NCBI GenBank assembly: GCA_017394705.1
Contig: JAFPXH010000006.1
Coordinates: 124,001-188,000 of the forward strand
Length of the DNA stretch: 64,000 nucleotides
From: Paludibacteraceae bacterium
GTDB taxonomy: Bacteria > Bacteroidota > Bacteroidia > Bacteroidales > Paludibacteraceae
Reading direction: 5' to 3'
Shown: piece by piece, positions 18,201 to 25,355 of the stretch
How positions within the stretch are numbered: position 1 is the first letter of the stretch
Layout of the letters: each line of letters begins with the position of its first letter
Position numbers and translations under genes: made by a program
The notes under the pieces: generated by a model
The model's input: the letters and a program-made list of their open reading frames with translations, nothing else
What the model was told of the DNA's origin: nothing
The model's database searches: none

Positions 18201-19868
18201 CCGCGCACCTACACCCAGACTGTCGATTTCAAGAAAGGCGAAGCGATAGAAATTACCCACCGCCTCAACAGCGAAGTGCTTACTATCAACGTTACTGACC
18301 CGGAGGGTAAGGCAGTTCCGGTTACATTCAAACCTAACGGGAATACCAAAGTGACGATTACATCAAAGGCGGACTGCGCCAAGGCGTCCGTCTCCATCAC
18401 CTCGCGTGACCCGAACGAGCGAACACCCGCACAAACGGCAGGAGACATGTTCGCTTACCTAGGTACGATGATACGGCGTCTGCAAGTCACTTACCGCGAG
18501 ACCAACTCCATGACTATCCCGGGCTTCGAACCGGAGGCTGGATTTATGGGTCAGAGTCTGGGACACGGACCCGCTGCACCGGGCTTTGATTTCGCCTTCG
18601 GTTTTATCCCGGGAGACATGCTCGAGCGCGCCAAACGCAACGGATGGCTGTCTGGAGACACCTCTATCGTACAACCCGCCACACGTGCGCATACCTCTGA
18701 TTTCGACATCAAACTGACGCTCGAACCGCTGCCCGGACTCAAAGTGCAGCTCAACGGCAAACGCTATTTCGCGCAGTCCAGCTCCATCATCTATACCTAC
18801 GACTACCCGCAGGAGAACATGACGGGCTCGTTTAATATCACGCAGGTGGCTCTCGGAACGATGTTCAGCCGCGTCGGCTCGCAAGAGGAAAACTTCGCCA
18901 ACAGCGCGTTCGACCAGTTCATCGCTAACCGCGAGATGCTCAAAGAGCGCGTGCAAGACCAGTACACCGGAATTACGCTGCCGTCCGAGGGATTCATGTC
19001 TAATATACCGCAAGGCACTAAGTACGACCCCACCAAGCACGGCCGTGTCAGCTCCAACTCTGCAGATGTGCTTGTACCTGCTTTCCTGGCCGCATACACC
19101 GGACGGGACGCAAGGAAGATGGACCTCAACCCCTTCCTCGGCATCCTCAAGATACTCCCTAACTGGTCCGTCACCTATGACGGTCTGGGCAAACTGCCTC
19201 TCATCAAAGACCATTTCAAGTCCATCACCCTCACCCACGCCTACACTTGTAAGTACGCCATCGGTTCGTTTGGCAGTTATTCCACATGGGTCGGTGCAGA
19301 CGGTTCCAATAAGATGATTGGTTTCGTACGGGACGTCACCAACGATGCCCCGAGTCCAAGCTCCGCTTATGACATCTCTAACGTCACGCTCACCGAAGCT
19401 TTCTCACCGCTCATCGGACTGAACATGACCATGAAAAACTCCCTCTCTTTCAAAGCCGAGTACCGCAAGCAACGTAACCTCGCGCTGAACGTCACCTCCG
19501 TCCAACTGACCGAAGGTCATACCTCTGAGTTCGTGCTCGGAGCAGGGTACACCATCAAGAACCTCAATTTCATCACCAAGAAGAAAGACGGCGGACAGAA
19601 GAAAGTCAGCAACGACCTCAAACTACAAGTCGATGTATCGTATAAGGATGTAAAGATGTTACTCCGCAAAGTGGAAGAAGGCATCACACAGGCATCGTCA
19701 GGAAATAAGGTGCTGGCGATTAAGATCTCTGCGGATTATGTGCTCAGCCAGAAAATCAACCTCCAGCTTTTCTACGACCACCAGGGCACGACACCGCTTA
19801 TCTCTTCCTCCTACCCCGTCAAGGCGGATAATATCGGTCTGAACATCAAACTCATGCTCACCCGATAA
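12285..19868 (+). CDS. sprA: SprA/Sov, outer-membrane translocon of the type IX secretion system
   Basis: 2527 residues. A TTG start at 12285 is chosen because it gives a complete signal peptide (KKLLYILLLFTLAFVSVPSM, then YAQ); the first in-frame ATG would remove it. A charged Ala/Glu/Lys-rich linker (25-60) is followed by repeated amphipathic beta-strand stretches typical of the giant SprA barrel, which forms the type IX secretion pore. The length is close to that of Flavobacterium SprA and Porphyromonas Sov. It lies about 37 kb from the gldKLMN block, so the machine is encoded at two loci here. Confidence 0.95.
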   Translation: MKKLLYILLLFTLAFVSVPSMYAQKTLKQLIAEEKAAKEAEKAARAANDATKSPTDTSRGSSNAANKGSLAGQTPEDVADYVTETDSAIWAPTNVKQLGAQNYGELTHPVSSLDLDDPANVTTTVEYQPETGTYIIHTRIGETDITTPYMLTQEEYNQYAERQIMHRYWQQKIGEVEHNNEKKFDITDMKFNIGPADKVFGPGGVQLKMQGSAELLFGFKHQYIANPSLTIRARNNNIFDFDEKIQASIQGKVGQKLNFNLSYNTEASFSFDQQNLKLNYKGEEDDIIQSIEAGNVTMDLPSSLIRGSKALFGIKTNLKFGKLKIQALISQQNSEAQTVSSQGGAQMTKFDISGDTYDENRHFFLSHFFRDHYEEAMATVPYISSGAQINKIEVWVTNKRGNYDQARNIVAFTDIGENGRHTHNTSWGGGTNTPPDNNANSLYSTVRTTPFRDLQNTSTVLEGLNGMEGGVDFEKIESARLLSSSEYTLNSALGYISLKAALNQDEVLAVAYEYTYNGQVHQVGEFSTDGSDELRAPNALALKMLKSSANAPDKKNRGTWDLMMKNIYSLGATSINQDKFELYVTYRNDSVGTDMQYLTEGPVSVNGKQLIRVMNLDRLDQKHNASPDGRFDFIEGLTVYASSGKIIFPVLEPFGEHLAKVLEYDPRLTAKYCFPELYDSTLVVAQELSEKNKFRLTGKYKGTNSSEIRLGAMNVPRGSVTVTAGGATLIENVDYTVDYTMGTVTILNTSILESGTNVDVKLENQSTFSMQRKSLFGAHLEYEFTKDLVLGGTIMHLRERPLTTKVNTGSEPLANTIWGINGSWKTEMQWLTNAIDKIPWITATAPSTFSINAEFAHLIPGHTNDVGSVGTAYIDDFESTTTYIDVHYPSYWFLASTPTVFSESKDINQPSYNKNRALLAWYTVDPIFGYPQTNTPAHIKNDMNAMSDHRTRIVYQDEIYPNRQEASNVDTKLPILNLSFYPEERGQYNISASEINSSGRLMTPKKRWGGIMRRMDNTDFEKANIEYIQFWLMDPALTNPDGYDGEMYINLGDISEDILRDGKKAFEHGLPISNEDVGRVDSTVWGYVPRTTSTVVAFSNQTGSREKQDIGLNGLNSNQEKEWPAYKQYLTDLQSRVSAEIWNAWESERFSPRNDPAGDNFHYYRGTDYDQEEVSILDRYKHFNGTEGNSPATEQQTESYGTAATLTPDIEDINQDNTLSEYEKYFQYKVLLRPDMMEVGRQHITEKKIRKVTLRNGETVDVAWYQFKIPLRGDSATVQKVGSIRNWKSIRFMRIYLTGFEKETHLRFATLDLVRGEWRQYTRDLAPIGLSVNSGASIDVQTVNIEENSTRTPVNYVLPPGVSRQTDPGQAQLIAQNEQAMVMRVANLSPHDARAMYKNTGYDMRQYKNLQMFVHAEQLSNLDPELRDGELTCFIRMGSDLRNNYYEYEIPLVLTEPGLYNNNSEADRLKVWPKENMFDFPLSVLTTAKTARNKAKRSGTAGVSNTIPYVIYDDGNGKPQNKITVLGNPTLEDISSIMIGVRNNGQHDAAGEIWVNELRLSQFNEQGGVAAMANASLAISDIAQVNVAGRLETAGYGSIESNVLDRNMDNFYQLSVSAALEGGRLFPEKAQIQMPLYVSYSNETTSPDYDPLDTDVKLAETLSTYNTKAEQDSIKRISNTVHESTSFSVSNLKVNIHSKKKDMFYDPANFSLSASYNKQSEHSPEMETNITTDHKGSFQYAYSFNPKPWEPFSKVEKVQKVKFLKEMNFYYLPQSWAFSMNMHRTFSHMKMRDLTGASAADMDLTYSKDFTWDRNVDIKYDLTKNMKFSFQSAMNAIIDEGKYTPEILNNRYFDPEFNHDHYEAWKDTIQRSLAKFGSPYTYQQVFTASWNVPFNRIPYLDALNANASYNANYNWTRTASTTNGLRRGNTVSSTQSWQVDGSINFETWYGQSKYWKTMTQRYTGRQSKRNFKPRTYTQTVDFKKGEAIEITHRLNSEVLTINVTDPEGKAVPVTFKPNGNTKVTITSKADCAKASVSITSRDPNERTPAQTAGDMFAYLGTMIRRLQVTYRETNSMTIPGFEPEAGFMGQSLGHGPAAPGFDFAFGFIPGDMLERAKRNGWLSGDTSIVQPATRAHTSDFDIKLTLEPLPGLKVQLNGKRYFAQSSSIIYTYDYPQENMTGSFNITQVALGTMFSRVGSQEENFANSAFDQFIANREMLKERVQDQYTGITLPSEGFMSNIPQGTKYDPTKHGRVSSNSADVLVPAFLAAYTGRDARKMDLNPFLGILKILPNWSVTYDGLGKLPLIKDHFKSITLTHAYTCKYAIGSFGSYSTWVGADGSNKMIGFVRDVTNDAPSPSSAYDISNVTLTEAFSPLIGLNMTMKNSLSFKAEYRKQRNLALNVTSVQLTEGHTSEFVLGAGYTIKNLNFITKKKDGGQKKVSNDLKLQVDVSYKDVKMLLRKVEEGITQASSGNKVLAIKISADYVLSQKINLQLFYDHQGTTPLISSSYPVKADNIGLNIKLMLTR

Positions 19869-20007
19869 AAAAATGAGGTTGTTCCCGCTGCCGGGAAAAA
19901 CCTTTGAAGAAAAAAGGTAACAAACGGAACGAGCCTTTGACCTGAGTTCTACACACTTTTAAGGCACTTTTATAGAGAGTGCACCCCCTCCCAGGGGTAC
20001 CACGTCA

Positions 20008-20472
20008 ATGTATAAAATAGGAATCATAGGACCGGAAAGTAGCGGTAAAAGCACGCTGGCTCGCTACCTGGCGAAACGCTATCAAGGCACGCTTGTGCCC
20101 GAATATGCCCGCTCTTTCATTGAGCAAAAAGGTTCAAAGGAGGTCACATGGGACGAACTGTGCCTCATCGCCCGTCACCAAATCGACGTGTTGTCGTCCC
20201 TAACCTCTAACCCCTGCTTTTTTGACACGGACCTCATCGTCACCAAAGTGTGGTTCGATTATGCCTTCGGCCGTGTACCGGAGTGGCTCAACGAGGCTAT
20301 CCTACGCTATCCCATGGATGTGTATCTACTCACTTATCCTGACCTTCCGTGGATTCCTGACCCCGCACGATACAACGGCTCCGATGCCATCCGCCTCGAA
20401 CTCTTCCAACGCTACGAAGCTGAGATTCAGGCACTCAACATCCCCTATTACATCATCCGCCATACAACATGA
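20008..20472 (+). CDS. NadR-like P-loop kinase (AAA_28), probably frameshifted at the C-terminus
   Basis: 154 residues. Walker A GPESSGKST (8-16), VPEYARSF near 33 and DTDLIVTKVWFDYAFG near 73 match the ribosylnicotinamide-kinase domain of NadR. Family members phosphorylate nicotinamide riboside in NAD salvage. The frame stops just after YYIIRHTT, but the +1 frame continues with QHENVSRRCVSAVVH and stops at 20512, which fits the missing C-terminal helix (NYENR...AI). I infer a single-base indel near 20455-20470, real or a sequencing error. The gene stands alone, 139 bp after sprA. Confidence 0.8.
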   Translation: MYKIGIIGPESSGKSTLARYLAKRYQGTLVPEYARSFIEQKGSKEVTWDELCLIARHQIDVLSSLTSNPCFFDTDLIVTKVWFDYAFGRVPEWLNEAILRYPMDVYLLTYPDLPWIPDPARYNGSDAIRLELFQRYEAEIQALNIPYYIIRHTT

Positions 20473-20586
20473 AAACGTATCCCGAAGGTGCGTTTCAGCC
20501 GTTGTCCATTAGCCCCGCATCTCATGCGGGTTCATTTTTCTTGTATCGCAAAGAATGAAGATTGACCATTATGGAAGCACATGGAT

Positions 20587-21672
20587 TTATACCCCCGGCT
20601 CCCACCACTCTTCTACCACCTCACATGGTTTACTCTCCCCTTTGGAGGTAATAGCCGTTACCGTGTATTTTAATTTCATACTCTGGTAGCCCCATGCCTC
20701 CGTATCAAACGAATTATCCTTGAATTCCGGTGTTGTTACTTCGGCAATCACTCTGTTGGGAGTATACACTTGCCATATTTGTTCTCCGTGGGCCCACACA
20801 TCCTCTCTATACACCTTATAAGCAGTAGCTCCATTGACAGGGTTCCAGGTAAGTTGAAAATAATCAATAATATCCCACCCAACAGAATGGTATACTATGC
20901 GCACTTTCAATCCTGTCGGCGTATTAGGATCGGTTTGATCCGGCGGGTTCGTATTGGACTTGCCTGCGCGTTTGACGGTCACATAATAGGTGTTCGTACC
21001 GGCACTGAAAGTGATTTTCTGCGAAGTCTCTTCCGTAGAGGTGGCCGGCTCAATGGTTACCGTTACAATCGCATTGCCTTCTCCGGAAGTTGGACTAAGC
21101 GTAGCCCACGCCGCTTCAGCAGAAGCCACCCATACGGAATTAGTGTTGACCGTTAGTGTAAAAGTGCCGCCTGTTGCTGGGGCATTAATCGTTGTAGGAG
21201 ATACAGCGAAAGTGATTGGCTGGTCGGGAGTGCCGGGGTCGTCGGTGTTGGTTCCGGGAGTGTATTTGACAAAATAAACCTCCCCTGATAGTTTGAATTC
21301 TTCATCTACGCGGAAAACGATAAAATAGTATGCGTTATTTTTGTTCAAACCGGATAGCGGAATCGTTTTACTCCCGCTGAGCACTCGGCCCGCCGTTTCC
21401 ATCTCCGCATACGTCGTAGTACTCAAAAGGTTTGCTACGTAGTCTTCCAATTTTGCAAAATGACGGTTCACTAGATGTCTCTGTTCCACATTGGTCCACA
21501 GATACGCTGCATCAGAAGCAGGAGTGACTACTATATCCGCCGACTCATCCGTAAGATTTTGCACTTCCAGTTTGAACGGAGTATTGGGATTGTTCGGGTC
21601 ATTCCCGTCTCCGCAACTTGCCATGCCCAGCACTATCGCTGCCATGGCGAAGAAAGAAAAGAGTTTTCTCAT
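20587..21672 (-). CDS. BACON-domain lipoprotein
   Basis: 361 residues from the ATG at 21672; longer in-frame starts lie upstream of the promoter -7 box. The signal MRKLFSFFAMAAIVLGMASC ends in a lipobox with Cys20. Residues 33-140 resemble a fibronectin type III module, 153-236 are a BACON domain (FAVSPTTINAPATGGTFTLT, SEAAWATLSPTSGEG), and 255-361 are another Fn3-like module. BACON domains in gut Bacteroidota bind glycans or mucin. No susC/susD or glycosidase gene is nearby, so its partner is unknown. The leader shares LGMASCGDGN with the lipoprotein at 42085. Confidence 0.88.
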   Translation of the reverse strand: MRKLFSFFAMAAIVLGMASCGDGNDPNNPNTPFKLEVQNLTDESADIVVTPASDAAYLWTNVEQRHLVNRHFAKLEDYVANLLSTTTYAEMETAGRVLSGSKTIPLSGLNKNNAYYFIVFRVDEEFKLSGEVYFVKYTPGTNTDDPGTPDQPITFAVSPTTINAPATGGTFTLTVNTNSVWVASAEAAWATLSPTSGEGNAIVTVTIEPATSTEETSQKITFSAGTNTYYVTVKRAGKSNTNPPDQTDPNTPTGLKVRIVYHSVGWDIIDYFQLTWNPVNGATAYKVYREDVWAHGEQIWQVYTPNRVIAEVTTPEFKDNSFDTEAWGYQSMKLKYTVTAITSKGESKPCEVVEEWWEPGV

Positions 21673-21700
21673 AATCGTTCTTAATTTTGATTTGCGGCGG

Positions 21701-21731
21701 CAAAGGTACAAAAAAATTGCGACATACGCAA
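21701..21731 (-). promoter_or_regulatory. Promoter of the BACON lipoprotein
   Basis: Minus strand: TTGCGTATGTCGCA (21718-21731), 9-bp gap, -7 box TACCTTTG (21701-21708). Divergent from the promoter at 21769. Confidence 0.85.
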
Positions 21732-21768
21732 ACATTGGCATATTTTTTATGGAAAAATGCTCGCGCGC

Positions 21769-21799
21769 TTGCATATGTGCAATTTTTGTTGTAAATTTG
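21769..21799 (+). promoter_or_regulatory. Promoter of the 21826 membrane-protein gene
   Basis: TTGCATATGTGCAA (21769-21782), 9-bp gap, -7 box TAAATTTG (21792-21799). The first ATG downstream is at 21826. Confidence 0.85.
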
Positions 21800-21825
21800 C
21801 ACGCAAATTTGATGTGAACACTTTT

Positions 21826-22359
21826 ATGACTACTATCATCCTGCTTATTATACTCGCCGTTGCCGTGGTGATTTTCGGTTTTTGGCTCATTCAATATTCG
21901 ACTTTCCGCAACGAGGAGAAGAAACGTCAATGGGAGTTGAAACGCGAGTCGCAGAAGACGATTTCGCCTATCCGTTTGCGCGCGTACGAACGGCTGGCTT
22001 TGCTGCTCGAGCGGACCAAACCCGAACATATGCTCATGGAACTACAGCAGAAAGAACCCGACGCCTTCCGTACATGGACAGTGATGCAGGTTCAGCAGTA
22101 TTTGCTGCAGACCATCCGGGCGGAGTTTGACCACAACCAAAGCCAGCAAGTGTACGTCAGCGAAGAAGTATGGGACCTGCTGATTAATGCGCGAGACCAG
22201 ACGGCCGCTTTCGTCATCTCCATCGCGAGTCAGATACCCCCCCAGGCAGATGTGCAGACCTACGCCAAGGCGCTGATAACTGCTTACGCATCCAATGGAG
22301 TAACGCCTACCGACAAAGCGCTTGAGGAATTGAAGAATGAGGCTAAGTCGATTATGTGA
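21826..22359 (+). CDS. Conserved membrane-anchored protein of unknown function
   Basis: 177 residues from the ATG at 21826; an earlier in-frame ATG at 21757 precedes the promoter and is rejected. One N-terminal transmembrane helix (TTIILLIILAVAVVIFGFWL) is followed by a soluble helical domain. The segment ISPIRLRAYERLALLLERTK near 48 is a hallmark of a small family found across Bacteroidota next to envelope genes; I do not know its function. The stop codon sits in a 7-bp repeat array shared with the next gene. Confidence 0.85.
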   Translation: MTTIILLIILAVAVVIFGFWLIQYSTFRNEEKKRQWELKRESQKTISPIRLRAYERLALLLERTKPEHMLMELQQKEPDAFRTWTVMQVQQYLLQTIRAEFDHNQSQQVYVSEEVWDLLINARDQTAAFVISIASQIPPQADVQTYAKALITAYASNGVTPTDKALEELKNEAKSIM

Positions 22360-22383
22360 AAAGTGAAAGGTGAAAAGTGAAAG
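22356..22383. repeat. Heptanucleotide array at a gene junction (4 units)
   Basis: gtgaaaa, gtgaaag, gtgaaaa, gtgaaag: four exact-length units covering the upstream stop codon and the GTG start of the next gene. Confidence 0.9.
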
Positions 22384-23179
22384 GAACATAGTAGGACGGT
22401 TGTTAGGGCTTGCCCTTTCCATTTTCAGTTTTCAATTTTCATTTGCCAACGACACATTGGTCATGGCAGACACGCTTGTCACAACCGATACACTGGTCAT
22501 GGCAGACACTATTGTGGTGACAGATACACTTGTTACAGCGGATACTATTGCGGCGAAACGCGACAGTACTCACATGCCCAGAGTACCGGAGAAAAAAATA
22601 CCAATATACCAGGGCACCATGGTCAAACTGGACATTGCATCGCCGGCCGTAATAGCTGGTATTAGTCGAGGGACGCTGCAGCATTATGAAATAGCGGCGA
22701 ACGTGCGGCTCAAAGACCGTTTCTACCCTACCTTGGAGATAGGTTACGCGGGTGGGCACACACAAAACGACTCCATCGCTTACAACGGCCATGGAGGGTT
22801 CTTCCGGGTGGGAGTGGATATCAACCCGCTGCGCAAGCATCCTGATTCACCGCACGCCTTGCTCGTCGGTGTCCGACTCGGCACTTCCATGCAAAACTGG
22901 CAGCATACCACCCAGGCTACAGGAGGTTTTAGAGCTGATTGCTGGGGTGAGATAGCGCTGGGATGTCAGGTGGAGATAGTGAATGGGAGAAAGTCAAAAA
23001 TCGAAAGTCAAAAACGAATGGCTTTTTATATGGGTTGGATGGGACGCATCAAATGTATGTTCACCCGTCAGGCGGAAGGTATGCCGGCCGAGCAACAGGC
23101 TCCTTTATACGTCCCCGGCTTCGGTTATCGCGATAACATCGGATGGGGACTCAACTATTACGTAGGATGGAAATTTTAA
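22370..23179 (+). CDS. DUF6048-like outer-membrane protein with hexapeptide repeats
   Basis: 269 residues from a GTG at 22370 (TTG codons near 22400 are alternatives). A signal peptide ends at FSFAN. It is followed by six hexapeptides of the form DTLVxA/T (22451-22558), then a beta-rich domain with YQGTMVKLDIASP and LKDRFYPTLEIGYAGG, which resembles the Bacteroidota DUF6048 membrane-protein family (tentative). Two 7-bp arrays lie inside it: one encodes the hydrophobic core of the signal peptide (22421-22441), the other adds RKSKIESQKR near residue 205. Probably a small outer-membrane beta-barrel of unknown role. Confidence 0.75.
   Translation: MKSERNIVGRLLGLALSIFSFQFSFANDTLVMADTLVTTDTLVMADTIVVTDTLVTADTIAAKRDSTHMPRVPEKKIPIYQGTMVKLDIASPAVIAGISRGTLQHYEIAANVRLKDRFYPTLEIGYAGGHTQNDSIAYNGHGGFFRVGVDINPLRKHPDSPHALLVGVRLGTSMQNWQHTTQATGGFRADCWGEIALGCQVEIVNGRKSKIESQKRMAFYMGWMGRIKCMFTRQAEGMPAEQQAPLYVPGFGYRDNIGWGLNYYVGWKF
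22421..22441. repeat. Heptanucleotide array encoding a signal-peptide core (3 units)
   Basis: attttca, gttttca, attttca. In frame, encoding the IFSFQFS stretch of the DUF6048-like protein's signal peptide. Confidence 0.8.
22451..22558 (+). repeat. 18-bp coding repeats (six hexapeptides)
   Basis: Six consecutive degenerate 18-bp units encode DTLVMA, DTLVTT, DTLVMA, DTIVVT, DTLVTA, DTIAAK just after the signal-peptide cleavage region. Confidence 0.85.
22989..23016. repeat. Heptanucleotide array inside the DUF6048-like gene (4 units)
   Basis: gaaagtc, aaaaatc, gaaagtc, aaaaacg. In frame; encodes the basic insertion RKSKIESQKR between two predicted beta strands. Confidence 0.85.
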
Positions 23180-23215
23180 GAAACACAAAAATATGTATTA
23201 ACCTTTTTACCTCTT

Positions 23216-23342
23216 GTCTGGCTTAGAGGGGCCTTCCCTTCTTGCGAGGACTGCTAGTGAAACGATAGTCCGAGTTAAGAGTGAGGGCATCCGAGTACTT
23301 ACTACTATGTTTTAGTACATGTACGAGGATAGCCAGCGTGAC
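23216..23342 (+). promoter_or_regulatory. Candidate structured RNA leader of tkt (element copy 1)
   Basis: A 127-nt three-stem fold directly before the tkt ATG. Outer stem: GTC/TGGCT (216-223 of 23 kb) with AGCCA (331-335) and GAC (340-342), ending at the start codon. Hairpin I: CCCTTCTT (23236-23243) and AGGACT (23247-23252) with AGTCC (23267-23271) and AAGA/AGGG (23277-23287). Hairpin II: ATCC (23289) with GGAT (23327), enclosing GTACT (23295) with AGTAC (23314). Hairpin II shares ATCCGAGTAC and GTACATGTACGAGGAT with the copy at 35352. I do not recognise it as a known riboswitch. Confidence 0.55.
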
Positions 23343-25352
23343 ATGAACAAGACACAACTTTTGAATCGTGCGGCAGACAACATTCGTATCCTCGCCGCGG
23401 CAGCAGTAGAAAAAGCAAAGAGTGGTCACCCAGGTGGAGCCATGGGTGGAGCAGATTTTATCAATGTGCTCTTTAGTGAGTTCCTTGAATATGATCCGGA
23501 GAACCCGGGTTGGGAAGCACGTGACCGTTTCTTCTTGGATCCGGGACACATGGCGCCGATGCTCTACGGACAACTCTGCTTAGCCGGAAAGTTTACGTTG
23601 GAGGATTTGAAGAACCTCCGTCAATGGGGATCGGTGACACCCGGACACCCGGAGCGTGAGATAGAGCGAATGATTGAGAATACCTCCGGTCCGCTTGGTC
23701 AGGGACACACGTTTGCTGTCGGAGCAGCCATCGCTGCGAAATGGTTCAACCAGCGCTATGGCGAGATCCACAACCCGACCATTTATGCCTTCATCTCGGA
23801 TGGCGGTGTGCAGGAAGAGATCTCACAAGGCGCAGGCCGCTTGGCAGGGCATCTCGGACTCGACAACCTCGTCATGTTCTATGACTCCAACACCATCCAA
23901 CTCTCCACGGGTTGCGGCGAAGTAACCTCCGAAGATGTGGCCGCCAAATACAAAGCATGGGGATGGTATGTGCAAGAAATCCCGGGCAACGATCCGGATG
24001 CAATTCGCGAAGCCATTATCAAAGCGAAAGCAGAGAAAGGCCGTCCTTCGATCATCATCGGTCATACGACCATGGGTAAGGGCTGCGTGACGGCAGAAGG
24101 TGCTAATTGGGAAGGCAAGTGTTCTACCCACGGTGCGCCGCTGTCCAAAGCCGGTGCTTCGTTCGAGAAGACCATCGAGCATCTTGGTGGTAACCCCGAA
24201 GACCCGTTCCAGATCTTCCCGGAAGTACAGAAACTGTACGAAGATCGCGCCATCGAATTGCGCGAGTTGTGCAACAAGAAATACGCCGCATACTATGAGT
24301 GGAAAGAGAAAAATCCGGTAGCAGCGAATGAATATGAGACCTATATGTCCGGTGAGACACCGTGCATCGATTGGAGCCTGATTGAGCAGAAGGCAGGTGA
24401 CGCTACGCGTAATGCCAGCGGCAAGGTGCTTGGCTTCTTGGCAGAGAACGTGGGCAACATGATTGTTTCCTCCGCGGACCTCTCCAACTCCGACAAGACC
24501 GACGGCTTCTTGAAGAAGACCCACGCCTTCAAGAAAGGCGATTTCAGCGGTCAGTTCCTGCAAGCAGGTGTGAGTGAGCTCACCATGGCGTGCGTCATGA
24601 TTGGTATGGCACTTCATGGCGGAATCATCCCTGCCTGCGGTACGTTCTTTGTCTTCAGCGACTACATGAAACCTGCGGTTCGTATGGCGGCACTTATGGA
24701 ACTGCCGGTTAAGTTCATTTGGAGCCACGATGCGTTCCGTGTCGGCGAAGATGGTCCGACCCACGAACCCGTAGAGCAGGAAGCACAGATCCGCCTCATG
24801 GAGAAACTGCATAACCACCACGGCAAGCCGTCCATGCTCGTTCTCCGTCCGGCTGACGCCGAGGAGACGACCCTTGCTTGGCGTGCAGCTATCGAGAATA
24901 CCGCTACTCCGACGGCACTTATTCTCAGCCGTCAGGACATCGCGCCTGTTCCTAATGTTAACCTTGAAGGTTTCCGCAAAGGTGCGTACATCGTTTCGAA
25001 AGACGAGAATCCGCAAGTTGTATTGTTGGCTTCCGGATCTGAGGTAAGTACGTTGTTAAGTGGCGCAGAGTTGCTCCGCGCTGAAGGAATCCGCTTGCAG
25101 ATCGTCAGCGTTCCGTCCGAAGGTCTCTTCCGTGAGCAACCCAAAGAGTATCAGGACGAAGTACTGCCGAAGGGCATCAAGCGTTTCGGTATGACCGCCG
25201 GCCTACCCTGCACCCTCGAAGGTCTGGTAGGCGAGAACGGTGCTGTCTGGGGTCTCAACTCCTTCGGCTTCTCCGCTCCGTACAAGGTCCTTGACGAAAA
25301 ACTCGGCTTCACCGCCCAGAACGTCTATGAACAAGTTAAAAAACTTTTATAA
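23343..25352 (+). CDS. tkt: Transketolase
   Basis: 669 residues from MNKTQLLNRAADNIR; the in-frame ATG at 23319 falls inside the structured leader and is not used. AKSGHPGGAMGGADF near 27, the TPP/metal motif SDGGVQEEISQGAGRLAG near 155, and the pyrimidine-domain VGEDGPTHEPVEQ near 470 are all present. The enzyme needs thiamine diphosphate and Mg2+ and moves two-carbon units in the pentose phosphate pathway. leuS follows after 3 bp, so the leader at 23216 may regulate both genes. Confidence 0.96.
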   Translation: MNKTQLLNRAADNIRILAAAAVEKAKSGHPGGAMGGADFINVLFSEFLEYDPENPGWEARDRFFLDPGHMAPMLYGQLCLAGKFTLEDLKNLRQWGSVTPGHPEREIERMIENTSGPLGQGHTFAVGAAIAAKWFNQRYGEIHNPTIYAFISDGGVQEEISQGAGRLAGHLGLDNLVMFYDSNTIQLSTGCGEVTSEDVAAKYKAWGWYVQEIPGNDPDAIREAIIKAKAEKGRPSIIIGHTTMGKGCVTAEGANWEGKCSTHGAPLSKAGASFEKTIEHLGGNPEDPFQIFPEVQKLYEDRAIELRELCNKKYAAYYEWKEKNPVAANEYETYMSGETPCIDWSLIEQKAGDATRNASGKVLGFLAENVGNMIVSSADLSNSDKTDGFLKKTHAFKKGDFSGQFLQAGVSELTMACVMIGMALHGGIIPACGTFFVFSDYMKPAVRMAALMELPVKFIWSHDAFRVGEDGPTHEPVEQEAQIRLMEKLHNHHGKPSMLVLRPADAEETTLAWRAAIENTATPTALILSRQDIAPVPNVNLEGFRKGAYIVSKDENPQVVLLASGSEVSTLLSGAELLRAEGIRLQIVSVPSEGLFREQPKEYQDEVLPKGIKRFGMTAGLPCTLEGLVGENGAVWGLNSFGFSAPYKVLDEKLGFTAQNVYEQVKKLL

Positions 25353-25355
25353 TTA

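Noticed and set aside
18459-19238. A minus-strand frame of 259 codons within sprA
   Set aside because: No promoter or family; opposite a continuous sprA frame.
21673-22029. N-terminal extension of the BACON lipoprotein
   Set aside because: It crosses the promoter and a divergent gene and would bury the lipoprotein signal.
23216-23342. TPP riboswitch upstream of the thiamine-dependent tkt
   Set aside because: The conserved CTGAGA and ACCTGATCTGG boxes are absent; only the three-stem outline is similar.
23823-25016. A 397-codon minus-strand frame inside tkt
   Set aside because: A shadow of tkt codon usage with no recognisable motifs; transketolase on the other strand is certain.
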